Notes: generated by a model from the sequence alone, not told the origin. DNA of 5,773 nt from Bacillota bacterium (GCA_023389295.1 JAEWEO010000295.1:1-5773); one strand, 5' to 3'; positions 1 through 5,460 are shown, counted from the first letter of the stretch. Program-made: numbers and translations.

Positions 1-957
1 TTAAGTTCCTTAAGCTCCAGCGATTATTCCCATTTGCAGGAACTGGTATATTTTTTAATAGACGAATTTGGCTCCAAGGGTGTGAATATATCACTACCTT
101 CTTTGCGTATCGATGCCTTTGCTCTGGATGTAATGAGTAAAGTTCAAGATATCAGAAAGAGTAGTCTGACCTTTGCGCCGGAGGCAGGAACACAGAGACT
201 TCGTGACGTAATTAATAAAGGATTGACTGAGGAAGCTATTCTTGGCGGAGCTATGAAGGCCTTCCAAAGTGGTTGGAATCAGGTAAAACTATACTTTATG
301 CTTGGACTTCCTACAGAGACGGACGAAGACATCGAGGGTATTGCAATCTTATCGGATCAAATTGCAAGAGAGTATTATACTATTCCTAAGGAGCAAAGAA
401 ATGGTAAGGTAAGCATTACCTCTAGTACCTCCTTCTTTGTACCAAAGCCTTTTACACCGTTCCAGTGGTGTAAAATGGATACCGGAGAAGAATTTATGCG
501 TAAAGCAAAATTCTTAAAGGAAAAGGTAAGAGAGCAGTTAAATCAAAAGAGTATCAAATACCGTTGGCATGAAGCAAAACTTACGGAACTGGAGGGTGTA
601 TTTGCCAGAGGCGATCGCCGTATCAGTAAGGTTATTTATGATGCTTATAAAGCCGGCTGTCTTTATGATTCTTGGGGTGAATATTTTGACTATGACAAAT
701 GGTTGAAAGCATTTGCTGATAATGGTATAAATATAGAATTCTACAATTGTAGAGATCGTGCAGAGGATGAAATCTTTCCTTGGGATTTCATTGATGTAGG
801 TGTAACGAAGGCCTTTCTTCTACGTGAATACAAAAGAGCTAAGGGTGAAAAAGTAACTCCCAACTGTAGACAGACTTGCTTTAACTGCGGTGCTAAAGTT
901 TTTGGCGGTGGAGTATGCCTAGAGCATTGCGTAGAGACTGGGAAGGAGGTACAGTAA
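1..957 (+). CDS. B12-binding-type radical SAM protein, TIGR03960-like (C-terminal half, cut by left edge)
   Basis: The reading frame is open from base 1, so this is the last 318 codons of a longer protein (the family is usually about 600 residues). The N-terminal cobalamin-binding domain and the CxxxCxxC iron-sulfur motif would lie off the left edge. What is visible is the second half of the radical SAM barrel: LSSLSSSDY at the start, SLPSLRIDAF, then APEAGTQR at bases 175-198, a strand typical of Elp3/MiaB/NifB-type barrels, and later the SSFFVPKPFTPFQW segment. The tail has five cysteines in a C-x3-C-x2-C-x9-C-x3-C pattern (codons at 865, 877, 886, 916 and 928) that could bind metal. Family knowledge: TIGR03960 proteins are encoded next to, or fused to, TIGR03936/DUF2344 proteins, as here; the substrate is not established. 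The stop is one base before the next start, so the two are translationally coupled. A TTG at base 34 is an internal codon, not the start. Confidence 0.88.
   Translation, partial: LSSLSSSDYSHLQELVYFLIDEFGSKGVNISLPSLRIDAFALDVMSKVQDIRKSSLTFAPEAGTQRLRDVINKGLTEEAILGGAMKAFQSGWNQVKLYFMLGLPTETDEDIEGIAILSDQIAREYYTIPKEQRNGKVSITSSTSFFVPKPFTPFQWCKMDTGEEFMRKAKFLKEKVREQLNQKSIKYRWHEAKLTELEGVFARGDRRISKVIYDAYKAGCLYDSWGEYFDYDKWLKAFADNGINIEFYNCRDRAEDEIFPWDFIDVGVTKAFLLREYKRAKGEKVTPNCRQTCFNCGAKVFGGGVCLEHCVETGKEVQ
944..950 (+). promoter_or_regulatory. Ribosome binding site of the DUF2344 gene, embedded in the upstream gene
   Basis: AGGAGGT is a near-perfect Shine-Dalgarno sequence, 8 bases before the ATG at 959. 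It overlaps the last codons of the radical SAM gene, so ribosomes ending there can restart at once. This supports tight co-production of the two proteins. Confidence 0.85.
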
Positions 958-958
958 C

Positions 959-1792
959 ATGAAGGCACGAATTAAATTTCAAAAATATGGTGCAATGAAA
1001 TTCATTGGTCATTTGGATGTCATGAGATATTTTCAAAAGGCATTCCGTAGAGCCGATATTGATAGCGAATACTCGAAGGGTTATAGCCCTCATCAAATTA
1101 TGTCATTTGCGGCACCCCTTGGTGTAGGATTAACTAGTGATGCGGAATACTTAGATGTTTCGCTGTTATCAAGTGATGAACCACAAGTAATGGTAGAACG
1201 AATCAATGCGGTACTAACCGATGGTTTTAGAGTGGTTGATTTTCATCCACTTTTAGAGCCAGAAGTTAATCAGAGAGTAGTGACTGCGATGTCTCTTGTA
1301 GAATCCGCAGATTATATGGTTTCTCTAAAGGATGGTTATTCTATTTCTGAGGATATTGTTAATGAGGAAGATCTGAAAAATGCATTTACAAACTTCTACC
1401 AGAAGCCGGAAATTGTCATTGAAAAGAAAACAAAGAACTCCGAAAAAGAAGTAGATATTAAACCAATGATTCGTTTTGTAGCTTTTGATGAGGAAGAATA
1501 TCAAGCGAAACGTTTGGCGAATATGAGTGAAACTGCCATAGAGCTGCTCAAAAAAGCAGAGAAAGAGCAATATAACAGTATGGCAGATAGTTATGAAAAT
1601 GGAATAAAGATATATTTACAGATTGATACCGGAAGTAGTGCCAACTTAAAGCCTGAGCTTGTGCTGGAGGCCTTCTATGCATACCTTGGTGTTCCATTTG
1701 AAAAATTTGCATGGCAGGTACATCGTCTGGAGGTATACACGAAGAACCAAGAGACAGGAAAATTGTCAGCATTAAATCAAGTGGAAAGATAA
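959..1792 (+). CDS. Radical SAM-linked protein, TIGR03936 / DUF2344 family
   Basis: This 277-residue protein is recognisable from its N-terminal third: a basic RIKFQKYGAMKFIGHLD start with GHLD at residues 17-20, an arginine-rich helix (MRYFQKAFRRADI), then SKGYSPH at 39-45 and a SFAAPLGVG loop, followed by AEYLDVSL. These match the family pattern 'F..HLD...R..RRA.....S.GF.PHP..SFA.PL..G..S..EY.D'. It is a soluble, presumably cytoplasmic protein of unknown activity, thought to partner the radical SAM protein encoded immediately upstream. Residues about 140-215 are lysine/glutamate-rich and less conserved-looking, which makes it somewhat longer than many members. The start is secure: AGGAGGT at 944-950 lies 8 bases upstream, inside the last codons of the preceding gene, and only one base separates the stop from the ATG. 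An RNA-related substrate for the pair is only an inference from the RNase gene that follows. Confidence 0.88.
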   Translation: MKARIKFQKYGAMKFIGHLDVMRYFQKAFRRADIDSEYSKGYSPHQIMSFAAPLGVGLTSDAEYLDVSLLSSDEPQVMVERINAVLTDGFRVVDFHPLLEPEVNQRVVTAMSLVESADYMVSLKDGYSISEDIVNEEDLKNAFTNFYQKPEIVIEKKTKNSEKEVDIKPMIRFVAFDEEEYQAKRLANMSETAIELLKKAEKEQYNSMADSYENGIKIYLQIDTGSSANLKPELVLEAFYAYLGVPFEKFAWQVHRLEVYTKNQETGKLSALNQVER

Positions 1793-1805
1793 CATAAATT
1801 ATGTT
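1791..1805. repeat. Short perfect inverted repeat between DUF2344 and RNase genes
   Basis: AACATAA-A-TTATGTT is a perfect 7-base dyad with a one-base centre. It overlaps the stop codon of the DUF2344 gene and ends two bases before the GGAGGA ribosome binding site of the RNase gene (1808-1813). The one-base centre cannot form an RNA hairpin loop without losing pairs, so if it matters it is more likely a protein-binding site on DNA. In AT-rich DNA it could also be chance. Confidence 0.3.
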
Positions 1806-1819
1806 ATGGAGGAACAGGA

Positions 1820-3055
1820 ATGGAGAATAAGTTAGTTATCACAAAGAAAAATAACATAATTATTTCTGCGTTCTTTGAAGGTAAAGATATGGTACAGGTA
1901 TCCTTGAATGCCTCAGAAGAGGAAGGTATTCTTGGTAATATCTATCTTGGTAAAGTGAAAAATATCATTAAAAATATAAATGCAGCCTTTATCGAGATAG
2001 AAGATGGCAGAATGTGTTACTATTCCTTGGGAGAAAATCGATATCCGATTATGGCTCAGGGCCAGGAATACGATGAGCATGATGTGAATTTAACGGAAAC
2101 CAAGATAAAAATGGGTGATGAGCTCATTGTTCAGGTGATGAAAGAAGATATTAAGACAAAAGCACCGGTTGTGAGTGCTAACCTTAATTTCACCGGGAAA
2201 TATGTTGCCTTAACCTATGGAAAACCTGCCTTCGGTGTCTCCTCTAAGATTACGGATGAGAAGGAACGCAAGCGTTTAAAAGAGATTGCTAAAAGATATC
2301 AGCATAAAGAATATGGGTTCATTATTCGTACCAATGCAGCTTATATACCGGAGGAAAAGATAGCAGCGGAGATGCAGAAACTAATCGATGCTTATGTTAA
2401 TATCCGTAAATATGGTGTTCATAGGAATCGCTTTTCTCTTCTATATAAAACACCTCCAAATTATATCTGTGATATTCGTGATAGCTATACGGATCATGTG
2501 GAAGAGTTTATTACCGATGATGAAGGTTTATATTCCAATATGAAGGAGTATCTTGAAACCTCACAGCCGGAAGATCTAAGCAAACTAAGACTATACGAGG
2601 ATTCGTTACTTAGTTTGCCAAATTTATATGGTGTTAACGATAAATTAAATGATGCTCTTCGCCCCCTAGTATGGCTCAAATCAGGAGGAAGTCTAGTAAT
2701 CCAACCAACAGAAGCATTGACGGTAATCGATGTAAATACCGGTAAGGCCATTGCAGGCAAGAAGAAGGTACAGGAGACTTTCCTTAAAGTAAACAGAGAA
2801 GCGGCCAAAGAAATAGCCAAGCAAATTCGTCTTCGTAATTTATCTGGTATTATTATTATTGACTTCATTGATATGGAACTTAAGAAGGACCAAGATCAGT
2901 TGATGGAGGAGTTGGAGGGGTATTTTAAGAAGGATCCAGTAAAAACGACATTGGTTGATATGACTGCATTAGGTCTTGTAGAGGTAACCCGTAAGAAAGT
3001 ACGCAAACCGTTGCATCAACAGGTGGCTGAATTAAAAGGGCTAACAATTCAATAA
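1820..3055 (+). CDS. rng: Ribonuclease E/G family endoribonuclease, short form without zinc link
   Basis: This 411-residue protein is a single-strand-specific RNA endonuclease of the RNase E/G family, which acts in mRNA decay and rRNA maturation in the cytoplasm. In order it shows an S1 RNA-binding region (about residues 36-118, ILGNIYLGKVKNI...AAFIEI), a 5'-end sensor segment GFIIRTNA with R170 and T171 matching the 5'-monophosphate pocket of E. coli RNase E, and the DNase I-like catalytic part. The two metal-binding aspartates are D304 in TVIDVNTGK and D348 in IIIIDFIDM, close to E. coli D303 and D346. The ALGLVEVTRKK segment follows at 383-393. The protein then stops after about 18 more residues, where the family usually carries a CPxCxG zinc link; the only cysteines are C66 and C217. 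There is no long C-terminal degradosome scaffold. GGAGGA at 1808-1813 fixes the ATG start. Choosing rng over rne is a matter of size only. Confidence 0.93.
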   Translation: MENKLVITKKNNIIISAFFEGKDMVQVSLNASEEEGILGNIYLGKVKNIIKNINAAFIEIEDGRMCYYSLGENRYPIMAQGQEYDEHDVNLTETKIKMGDELIVQVMKEDIKTKAPVVSANLNFTGKYVALTYGKPAFGVSSKITDEKERKRLKEIAKRYQHKEYGFIIRTNAAYIPEEKIAAEMQKLIDAYVNIRKYGVHRNRFSLLYKTPPNYICDIRDSYTDHVEEFITDDEGLYSNMKEYLETSQPEDLSKLRLYEDSLLSLPNLYGVNDKLNDALRPLVWLKSGGSLVIQPTEALTVIDVNTGKAIAGKKKVQETFLKVNREAAKEIAKQIRLRNLSGIIIIDFIDMELKKDQDQLMEELEGYFKKDPVKTTLVDMTALGLVEVTRKKVRKPLHQQVAELKGLTIQ

Positions 3056-3078
3056 CTAGACCAAATCCAATGAACTGC

Positions 3079-3112
3079 CTAAGTTAATGAATAGAATATT
3101 TTAACTGTTTAG
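3079..3112 (+). other. Imperfect AT-rich hairpin after the RNase gene
   Basis: CTAA-GTTAA pairs with TTAAC-(TGT)-TTAG around a 13-base loop, 24 bases after the RNase stop codon. It is weak, and no T-run follows, so it does not qualify as an intrinsic terminator; it may at most protect the mRNA 3' end. I found no better terminator for the upstream operon. Confidence 0.25.
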
Positions 3113-3132
3113 AATATAGTCAATTAGCTGAT

Positions 3133-3154
3133 AATACAGTTGACTGGCTGTATT
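3133..3154. promoter_or_regulatory. Dyad AATACAG-N8-CTGTATT enclosing the -35 box (operator candidate)
   Basis: Two perfect 7-base arms, 3133-3139 and 3148-3154, flank an 8-base centre that contains the putative -35 hexamer TTGACT. That geometry, one arm each side of a -35 box, is what a dimeric repressor site would look like. As RNA it could also form a 7-base-pair hairpin with an 8-base loop, but only two pairs are G-C and the downstream T-run is short (four Ts at 3163-3166), so terminator function is doubtful. Confidence 0.4.
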
Positions 3155-3168
3155 CTATGTAGTTTTAT
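3140..3168 (+). promoter_or_regulatory. Possible sigma-A promoter for the DUF3888-like gene
   Basis: TTGACT (3140-3145, five of six matches to the -35 consensus) is followed, after exactly 17 bases, by TTTTAT (3163-3168, four of six matches to the -10 consensus). Transcription would begin near 3175, giving a leader of about 87 bases before the ATG at 3262. The -10 box is poor, so the promoter is weak or needs an activator. The -35 box lies inside an inverted repeat listed separately. Confidence 0.4.
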
Positions 3169-3250
3169 TAAGTAATTTATTCTCTAAAAAAAGGAATAGC
3201 AGCTATTATATGGCTAATTTCGGAATATATATTTATTGAGTGTAAATTAT

Positions 3251-3257
3251 GGGTGAT
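3251..3257 (+). promoter_or_regulatory. Ribosome binding site that decides the start of the DUF3888-like gene
   Basis: GGGTGAT matches the 3' part of the extended Shine-Dalgarno sequence (AGGAGGTGATC). It lies 4 bases before ATG 3262, the expected distance for this shifted match. It overlaps the alternative GTG at 3253, which has no suitable site of its own, so ATG 3262 is preferred. Confidence 0.6.
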
Positions 3258-3261
3258 AACT

Positions 3262-3732
3262 ATGAAAAATCCGAAGTTAAAGTATATTGTCTGTATTGTT
3301 ATTTTATTAATCATACTAATAATGGAGATTGTGAACTTAATATATCCCAGACTCTCCAATTCAGTTTTCCGATATAGTTCAAGTTCGGAGGCTGAACTTA
3401 AGGATGAATTAATTATTGCACTTTTACGCAAAAATATCGTGGAGGCTACAAACGCATTTTATAGTAATTATTTTACGGAAGAGTTAGAATTATTTAATTA
3501 TGAAATGCGAATTGTTGAGTTGAACAAAGAGTCCGGACCTCCCTATGTTACGATCAAATTAGGTATTACTCCAATGATTGGAGCCCATAATCCTGTAGGC
3601 TATGATGAGGCGGTTTTTAAGATAGACCCAACTGGTAATGTTGCTTTGAGTGAATTTGTTCATATGAAAACCTATGAGATACCGGAGCGGTTCCGGGGTA
3701 GCATAAAGCAACCGTTACCTAGGACAAATTAA
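3262..3732 (+). CDS. Membrane-anchored protein with a DUF3888-like domain
   Basis: This 156-residue protein of unknown function starts with a short basic segment (MKNPKLK) and one hydrophobic helix at about residues 8-28, without a clear signal peptidase site or lipobox, so it is probably anchored with its C-terminal part outside the cell. The rest resembles DUF3888: an amphipathic helix ELKDELIIALLRKNIVEATNAFYSNYF (45-71), strands YEMRIVEL and YVTIKLGITPMIGAHNPVGYDE (95-116), then VALSEFVHMKTYEIP (127-141). The G-AHNPVG-D and H-K-Y-(I/L)P motifs are what I recall of that family, which is best known from Bacilli; no activity is known. A longer version from GTG 3253 is possible but less likely. 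It has its own possible promoter and stands 206 bases from the RNase gene, so it need not belong to that operon. The family call is from memory of motifs, not from a search. Confidence 0.75.
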   Translation: MKNPKLKYIVCIVILLIILIMEIVNLIYPRLSNSVFRYSSSSEAELKDELIIALLRKNIVEATNAFYSNYFTEELELFNYEMRIVELNKESGPPYVTIKLGITPMIGAHNPVGYDEAVFKIDPTGNVALSEFVHMKTYEIPERFRGSIKQPLPRTN

Positions 3733-3816
3733 TGTATCAAGTAGTACAAAAGATTTTATTGTGATAAGAATATAGATATTGAACTCTTTGTATTCATGAG
3801 AAAGAACGGATGAAAG

Positions 3817-4287
3817 ATGAATAAAACGAATGCAATGCGCCTATTAGAACAGGCAGGCGTACCTTATAGGGCAATTGAATATGAAGTAGATGAAAACAAT
3901 CTTGGTGGAAAGCATGTTGCAGAGATTACTAATATGCCCGCAGATCAGGTCTTTAAGACCTTGGTTGCTAGGGGTGAGAAGAAGGGGTATGCGGTATTTT
4001 GTATACCGGTTAATACAGAATTAAACTTAAAAAAAGCGGCAGCAATCCTTGGTGATAAGAAAGTGGAGATGATACATGTCAAGGATTTGCTTGGTGTTAC
4101 CGGCTATATTCGCGGTGGATGTTCCCCTATCGGGATGAAGAAAAAGTTTCCTACCTTTATGGATGAAACAGCAATCCTTTTTGATGAAATCACCGTAAGT
4201 GCAGGGGTAAGAGGTTGTCAATTATGTATTCCAACAGAGAAGTTAGTTGAATATATTGATGCAACACTTTGTGATATTGCAGAGTAG
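3817..4287 (+). CDS. ybaK: YbaK/EbsC-family Cys-tRNA(Pro) deacylase
   Basis: This 156-residue protein matches E. coli YbaK (159 residues) along its whole length. Members hydrolyse Cys-tRNA(Pro), a product of misacylation by prolyl-tRNA synthetase, in the cytoplasm. Visible hallmarks are the N-terminal MRLLEQAGVPYRAIEYE, the DQVFKTLVA segment with the essential lysine (K47, equivalent to YbaK K46), ELNLKKAAAILGDKKVEM (68-85), TGYIRGGCSPIGMKKK (95-110) with the glycine pair G100-G101, VSAGVRGCQL (127-136), and the C-terminal LVEYIDATLCDIAE. An in-frame TGA at 3811-3813 lies one codon before the start, so ATG 3817 is the first possible start. The ribosome binding site is poor (GGATGA overlapping a five-codon out-of-frame ORF at 3810-3824), which suggests modest translation. 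The 84-base gap to the preceding gene holds no convincing terminator or promoter, so read-through from upstream is possible. Confidence 0.93.
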   Translation: MNKTNAMRLLEQAGVPYRAIEYEVDENNLGGKHVAEITNMPADQVFKTLVARGEKKGYAVFCIPVNTELNLKKAAAILGDKKVEMIHVKDLLGVTGYIRGGCSPIGMKKKFPTFMDETAILFDEITVSAGVRGCQLCIPTEKLVEYIDATLCDIAE

Positions 4288-4296
4288 GATCATAGG

Positions 4297-4392
4297 GTAA
4301 TGTATTAAGTAATGTTGCAGATTGATATGATGGAGTTATATTATAGAGAATGTTGCAAAGTAATGTTATAAAGCAAAGTTATAAAGCAAAGT
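4297..4392 (+). repeat. Cluster of short degenerate direct repeats, including a 13-base tandem
   Basis: GTTATAAAGCAAA occurs twice back to back (4365-4377 and 4378-4390), followed by a further GT. Upstream are related pieces: GTAATGT at 4297, 4309 and 4360, and AATGTTGCA at 4311 and 4349. The pattern looks like replication slippage and decay of a short unit. It fills much of the 171-base spacer between ybaK and the hydrolase gene. I see no gene, convincing promoter or terminator in that spacer. Confidence 0.75.
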
Positions 4393-4458
4393 GTAGATAT
4401 TAGTATAGGCTATGGTGCTAGAGTACTAATATAGAATGATAGAGTAGGGAGATTTTTT

Positions 4459-5112
4459 ATGTTTACCATGGTAAATGATATTACGCTATCTTATGAAAAA
4501 GTAGGACAAGGTCAACCCATCCTTTTACTTCATGGGAATGGAGAAAGTCGTAAGATCTTTGATCAAGTAATTCCCTTACTTAAGAAGCATAATACGGTCT
4601 ATGCAATTGATAGCAGAGGGCATGGTGAAAGTGGTACCTCAGAGAACCTGGATTATCTGGAGATGGCTAAGGATATCGTAGCATTTATACAAAAATTTCA
4701 GATTGAAAAGCCGATTCTCTATGGATTTAGTGATGGTGGTATCATTGGTCTATTGATCGCGTCTCAGTATCCACAACTTCTATCCAAACTAATCATTAGC
4801 GGAGCAAATGTTAATCCAAATGGTTTAAAGACTGCATATCTTATTTGGTATCGATTCCTTTATACGATTACAAGAAACACCAAATATCATTTAATGCTGA
4901 CGCAACCAAATATCAGTGAGAAAGAGCTTGGTAGAATAACCGCTGAAACTTTGGTTCTGGCTGGAAGTAAGGATGTAATAAAAGAAAGCCATACCAAATA
5001 TATTGCAGAGTCTATTCCCAATCATACATTAAGAATTCTGCCGAATGAAACACACTATAGTTATGTCGTTCACAGCTCAAAATTATATGATATTATAACG
5101 TCATTTTTATAG
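4459..5112 (+). CDS. Small alpha/beta hydrolase (Abhydrolase_1/6 fold)
   Basis: This 217-residue soluble enzyme has all parts of a serine hydrolase triad. The oxyanion-hole motif is LLLHGNGES (22-30), followed by AIDSRGHGES (49-58), the nucleophile elbow GFSDGG with S91, the acid D172 in VLAGSKD, and the histidine H199 in PNETHYSY. It is short for the family (usually 250-290 residues); about 80 residues lie between S91 and D172, leaving room for only a small cap (about 117-157, with an aromatic-rich stretch AYLIWYRFLYTI). No signal peptide is visible, so it is cytoplasmic. The substrate cannot be told from the sequence; esters or lactones are typical of the fold. AGGGAG at 4446-4451, 7 bases before the ATG, supports the start. 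The stop is 16 bases from the end of the convergent small membrane protein gene, with no terminator between them. Confidence 0.9.
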   Translation: MFTMVNDITLSYEKVGQGQPILLLHGNGESRKIFDQVIPLLKKHNTVYAIDSRGHGESGTSENLDYLEMAKDIVAFIQKFQIEKPILYGFSDGGIIGLLIASQYPQLLSKLIISGANVNPNGLKTAYLIWYRFLYTITRNTKYHLMLTQPNISEKELGRITAETLVLAGSKDVIKESHTKYIAESIPNHTLRILPNETHYSYVVHSSKLYDIITSFL

Positions 5113-5128
5113 AAATATATTACATATT

Positions 5129-5329
5129 TTATTCTTTATTTTCAAAGCCAAATAATTTGCGTAAATATGGGGCAAGGAAGGCCATTAAGCACAGAACTAT
5201 AAAGTAGCTAAATGTAGTTATGATAAGTTCTTTTATTTTAATTTCTTTATTTGCCCAATAGTTTATTAATCCATACAATACACCGAATGCAATCGACATA
5301 ATTAGATATTTTAAAAATTTTATTTTCAA
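5129..5329 (-). CDS. Small two-helix membrane protein of unknown function, TTG start
   Basis: This 66-residue protein has two hydrophobic helices, about residues 8-25 (YLIMSIAFGVLYGLINYW) and 34-56 (ELIITTFSYFIVLCLMAFLAPYL), joined by a lysine-rich loop NKEIKIK. Both ends are charged: MKIKFLK at the start and RKLFGFENKE at the end. I do not recognise the family. It is believable as a real gene because a GGGAG ribosome binding site precedes the TTG, the helix-loop-helix pattern is regular, and it is the only plausible ORF in this stretch. An internal ATG at codon 11 would cut into the first helix and is less likely. It is convergent with the hydrolase gene, 16 bases apart. Possible weak promoter elements lie in the AT-rich DNA upstream (for example TTGATG and TATTAA on the minus strand), but none is convincing. 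Confidence 0.72.
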   Translation of the reverse strand: MKIKFLKYLIMSIAFGVLYGLINYWANKEIKIKELIITTFSYFIVLCLMAFLAPYLRKLFGFENKE

Positions 5330-5338
5330 GATGCAAAT

Positions 5339-5343
5339 CTCCC
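5339..5343 (-). promoter_or_regulatory. Ribosome binding site for the TTG-started small membrane protein
   Basis: On the minus strand GGGAG stands 9 bases before the TTG at 5329-5327. It is what picks the TTG as start over the later ATG at codon 11. An ATG just upstream of the site is in another frame and does not open this protein. Confidence 0.6.
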
Positions 5344-5409
5344 ATAAATTTAATAACTTTAAAAGTAATACTACATCAAATAACTTAATTTTACAATATG
5401 ATTTTTATG

Positions 5410-5460
5410 AAAAATCAAAACTCTGGAACGCTGTATAATTGTGTATTCCAGAGCTTTTTT
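5410..5460. terminator. Bidirectional intrinsic terminator
   Basis: CTCTGGAA (5421-5428) and TTCCAGAG (5446-5453) form a perfect 8-base-pair stem, with possible extra pairs CGC/GTG inside the 17-base loop. On the plus strand it is followed by C and six Ts (5455-5460). On the minus strand it is followed by TTTT-GA-TTTTT (5420-5410). The nearest plus-strand gene end is the hydrolase, about 310 bases upstream, across the oppositely oriented small gene. It also shields the gene starting at 5677 from upstream transcription. Confidence 0.85.

Noticed and set aside
741..1096. Two minus-strand ORFs (741-968 and 893-1096)
   Set aside because: Both are antisense to the radical SAM and DUF2344 genes, which are strongly supported on the plus strand.
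1325..1772. Two minus-strand ORFs (1325-1570 and 1548-1772)
   Set aside because: They are antisense shadows of the DUF2344 gene, and their apparent hydrophobic or proline-rich content comes from the complementary lysine/glutamate codons.
2494..2868. 124-codon minus-strand ORF
   Set aside because: It lies wholly antisense to the well-supported RNase E/G catalytic region, has no recognisable motifs, and is a reading-frame shadow.
3133..3170. Intrinsic terminator for the RNase operon
   Set aside because: The 7-base stem has only two G-C pairs and the four-base T-run begins 8 bases after it, so it is a poor terminator; the promoter/operator reading fits better.
3253..3261. GTG at 3253 as start of the DUF3888-like gene
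   Set aside because: It overlaps the GGGTGAT ribosome binding site that is correctly spaced for ATG 3262, and has no site of its own.
3177..3431. 84-codon minus-strand ORF
   Set aside because: It is mainly antisense to the anchor helix of the DUF3888-like gene, and no better than chance for AT-rich DNA.
4027..4221. 64-codon minus-strand ORF
   Set aside because: It is antisense to the conserved core of ybaK.
4288..4458. CRISPR-like or integron-like array in the ybaK-hydrolase spacer
   Set aside because: The repeats are only 7-13 bases, tandem or degenerate, with no regular spacers and no associated genes.
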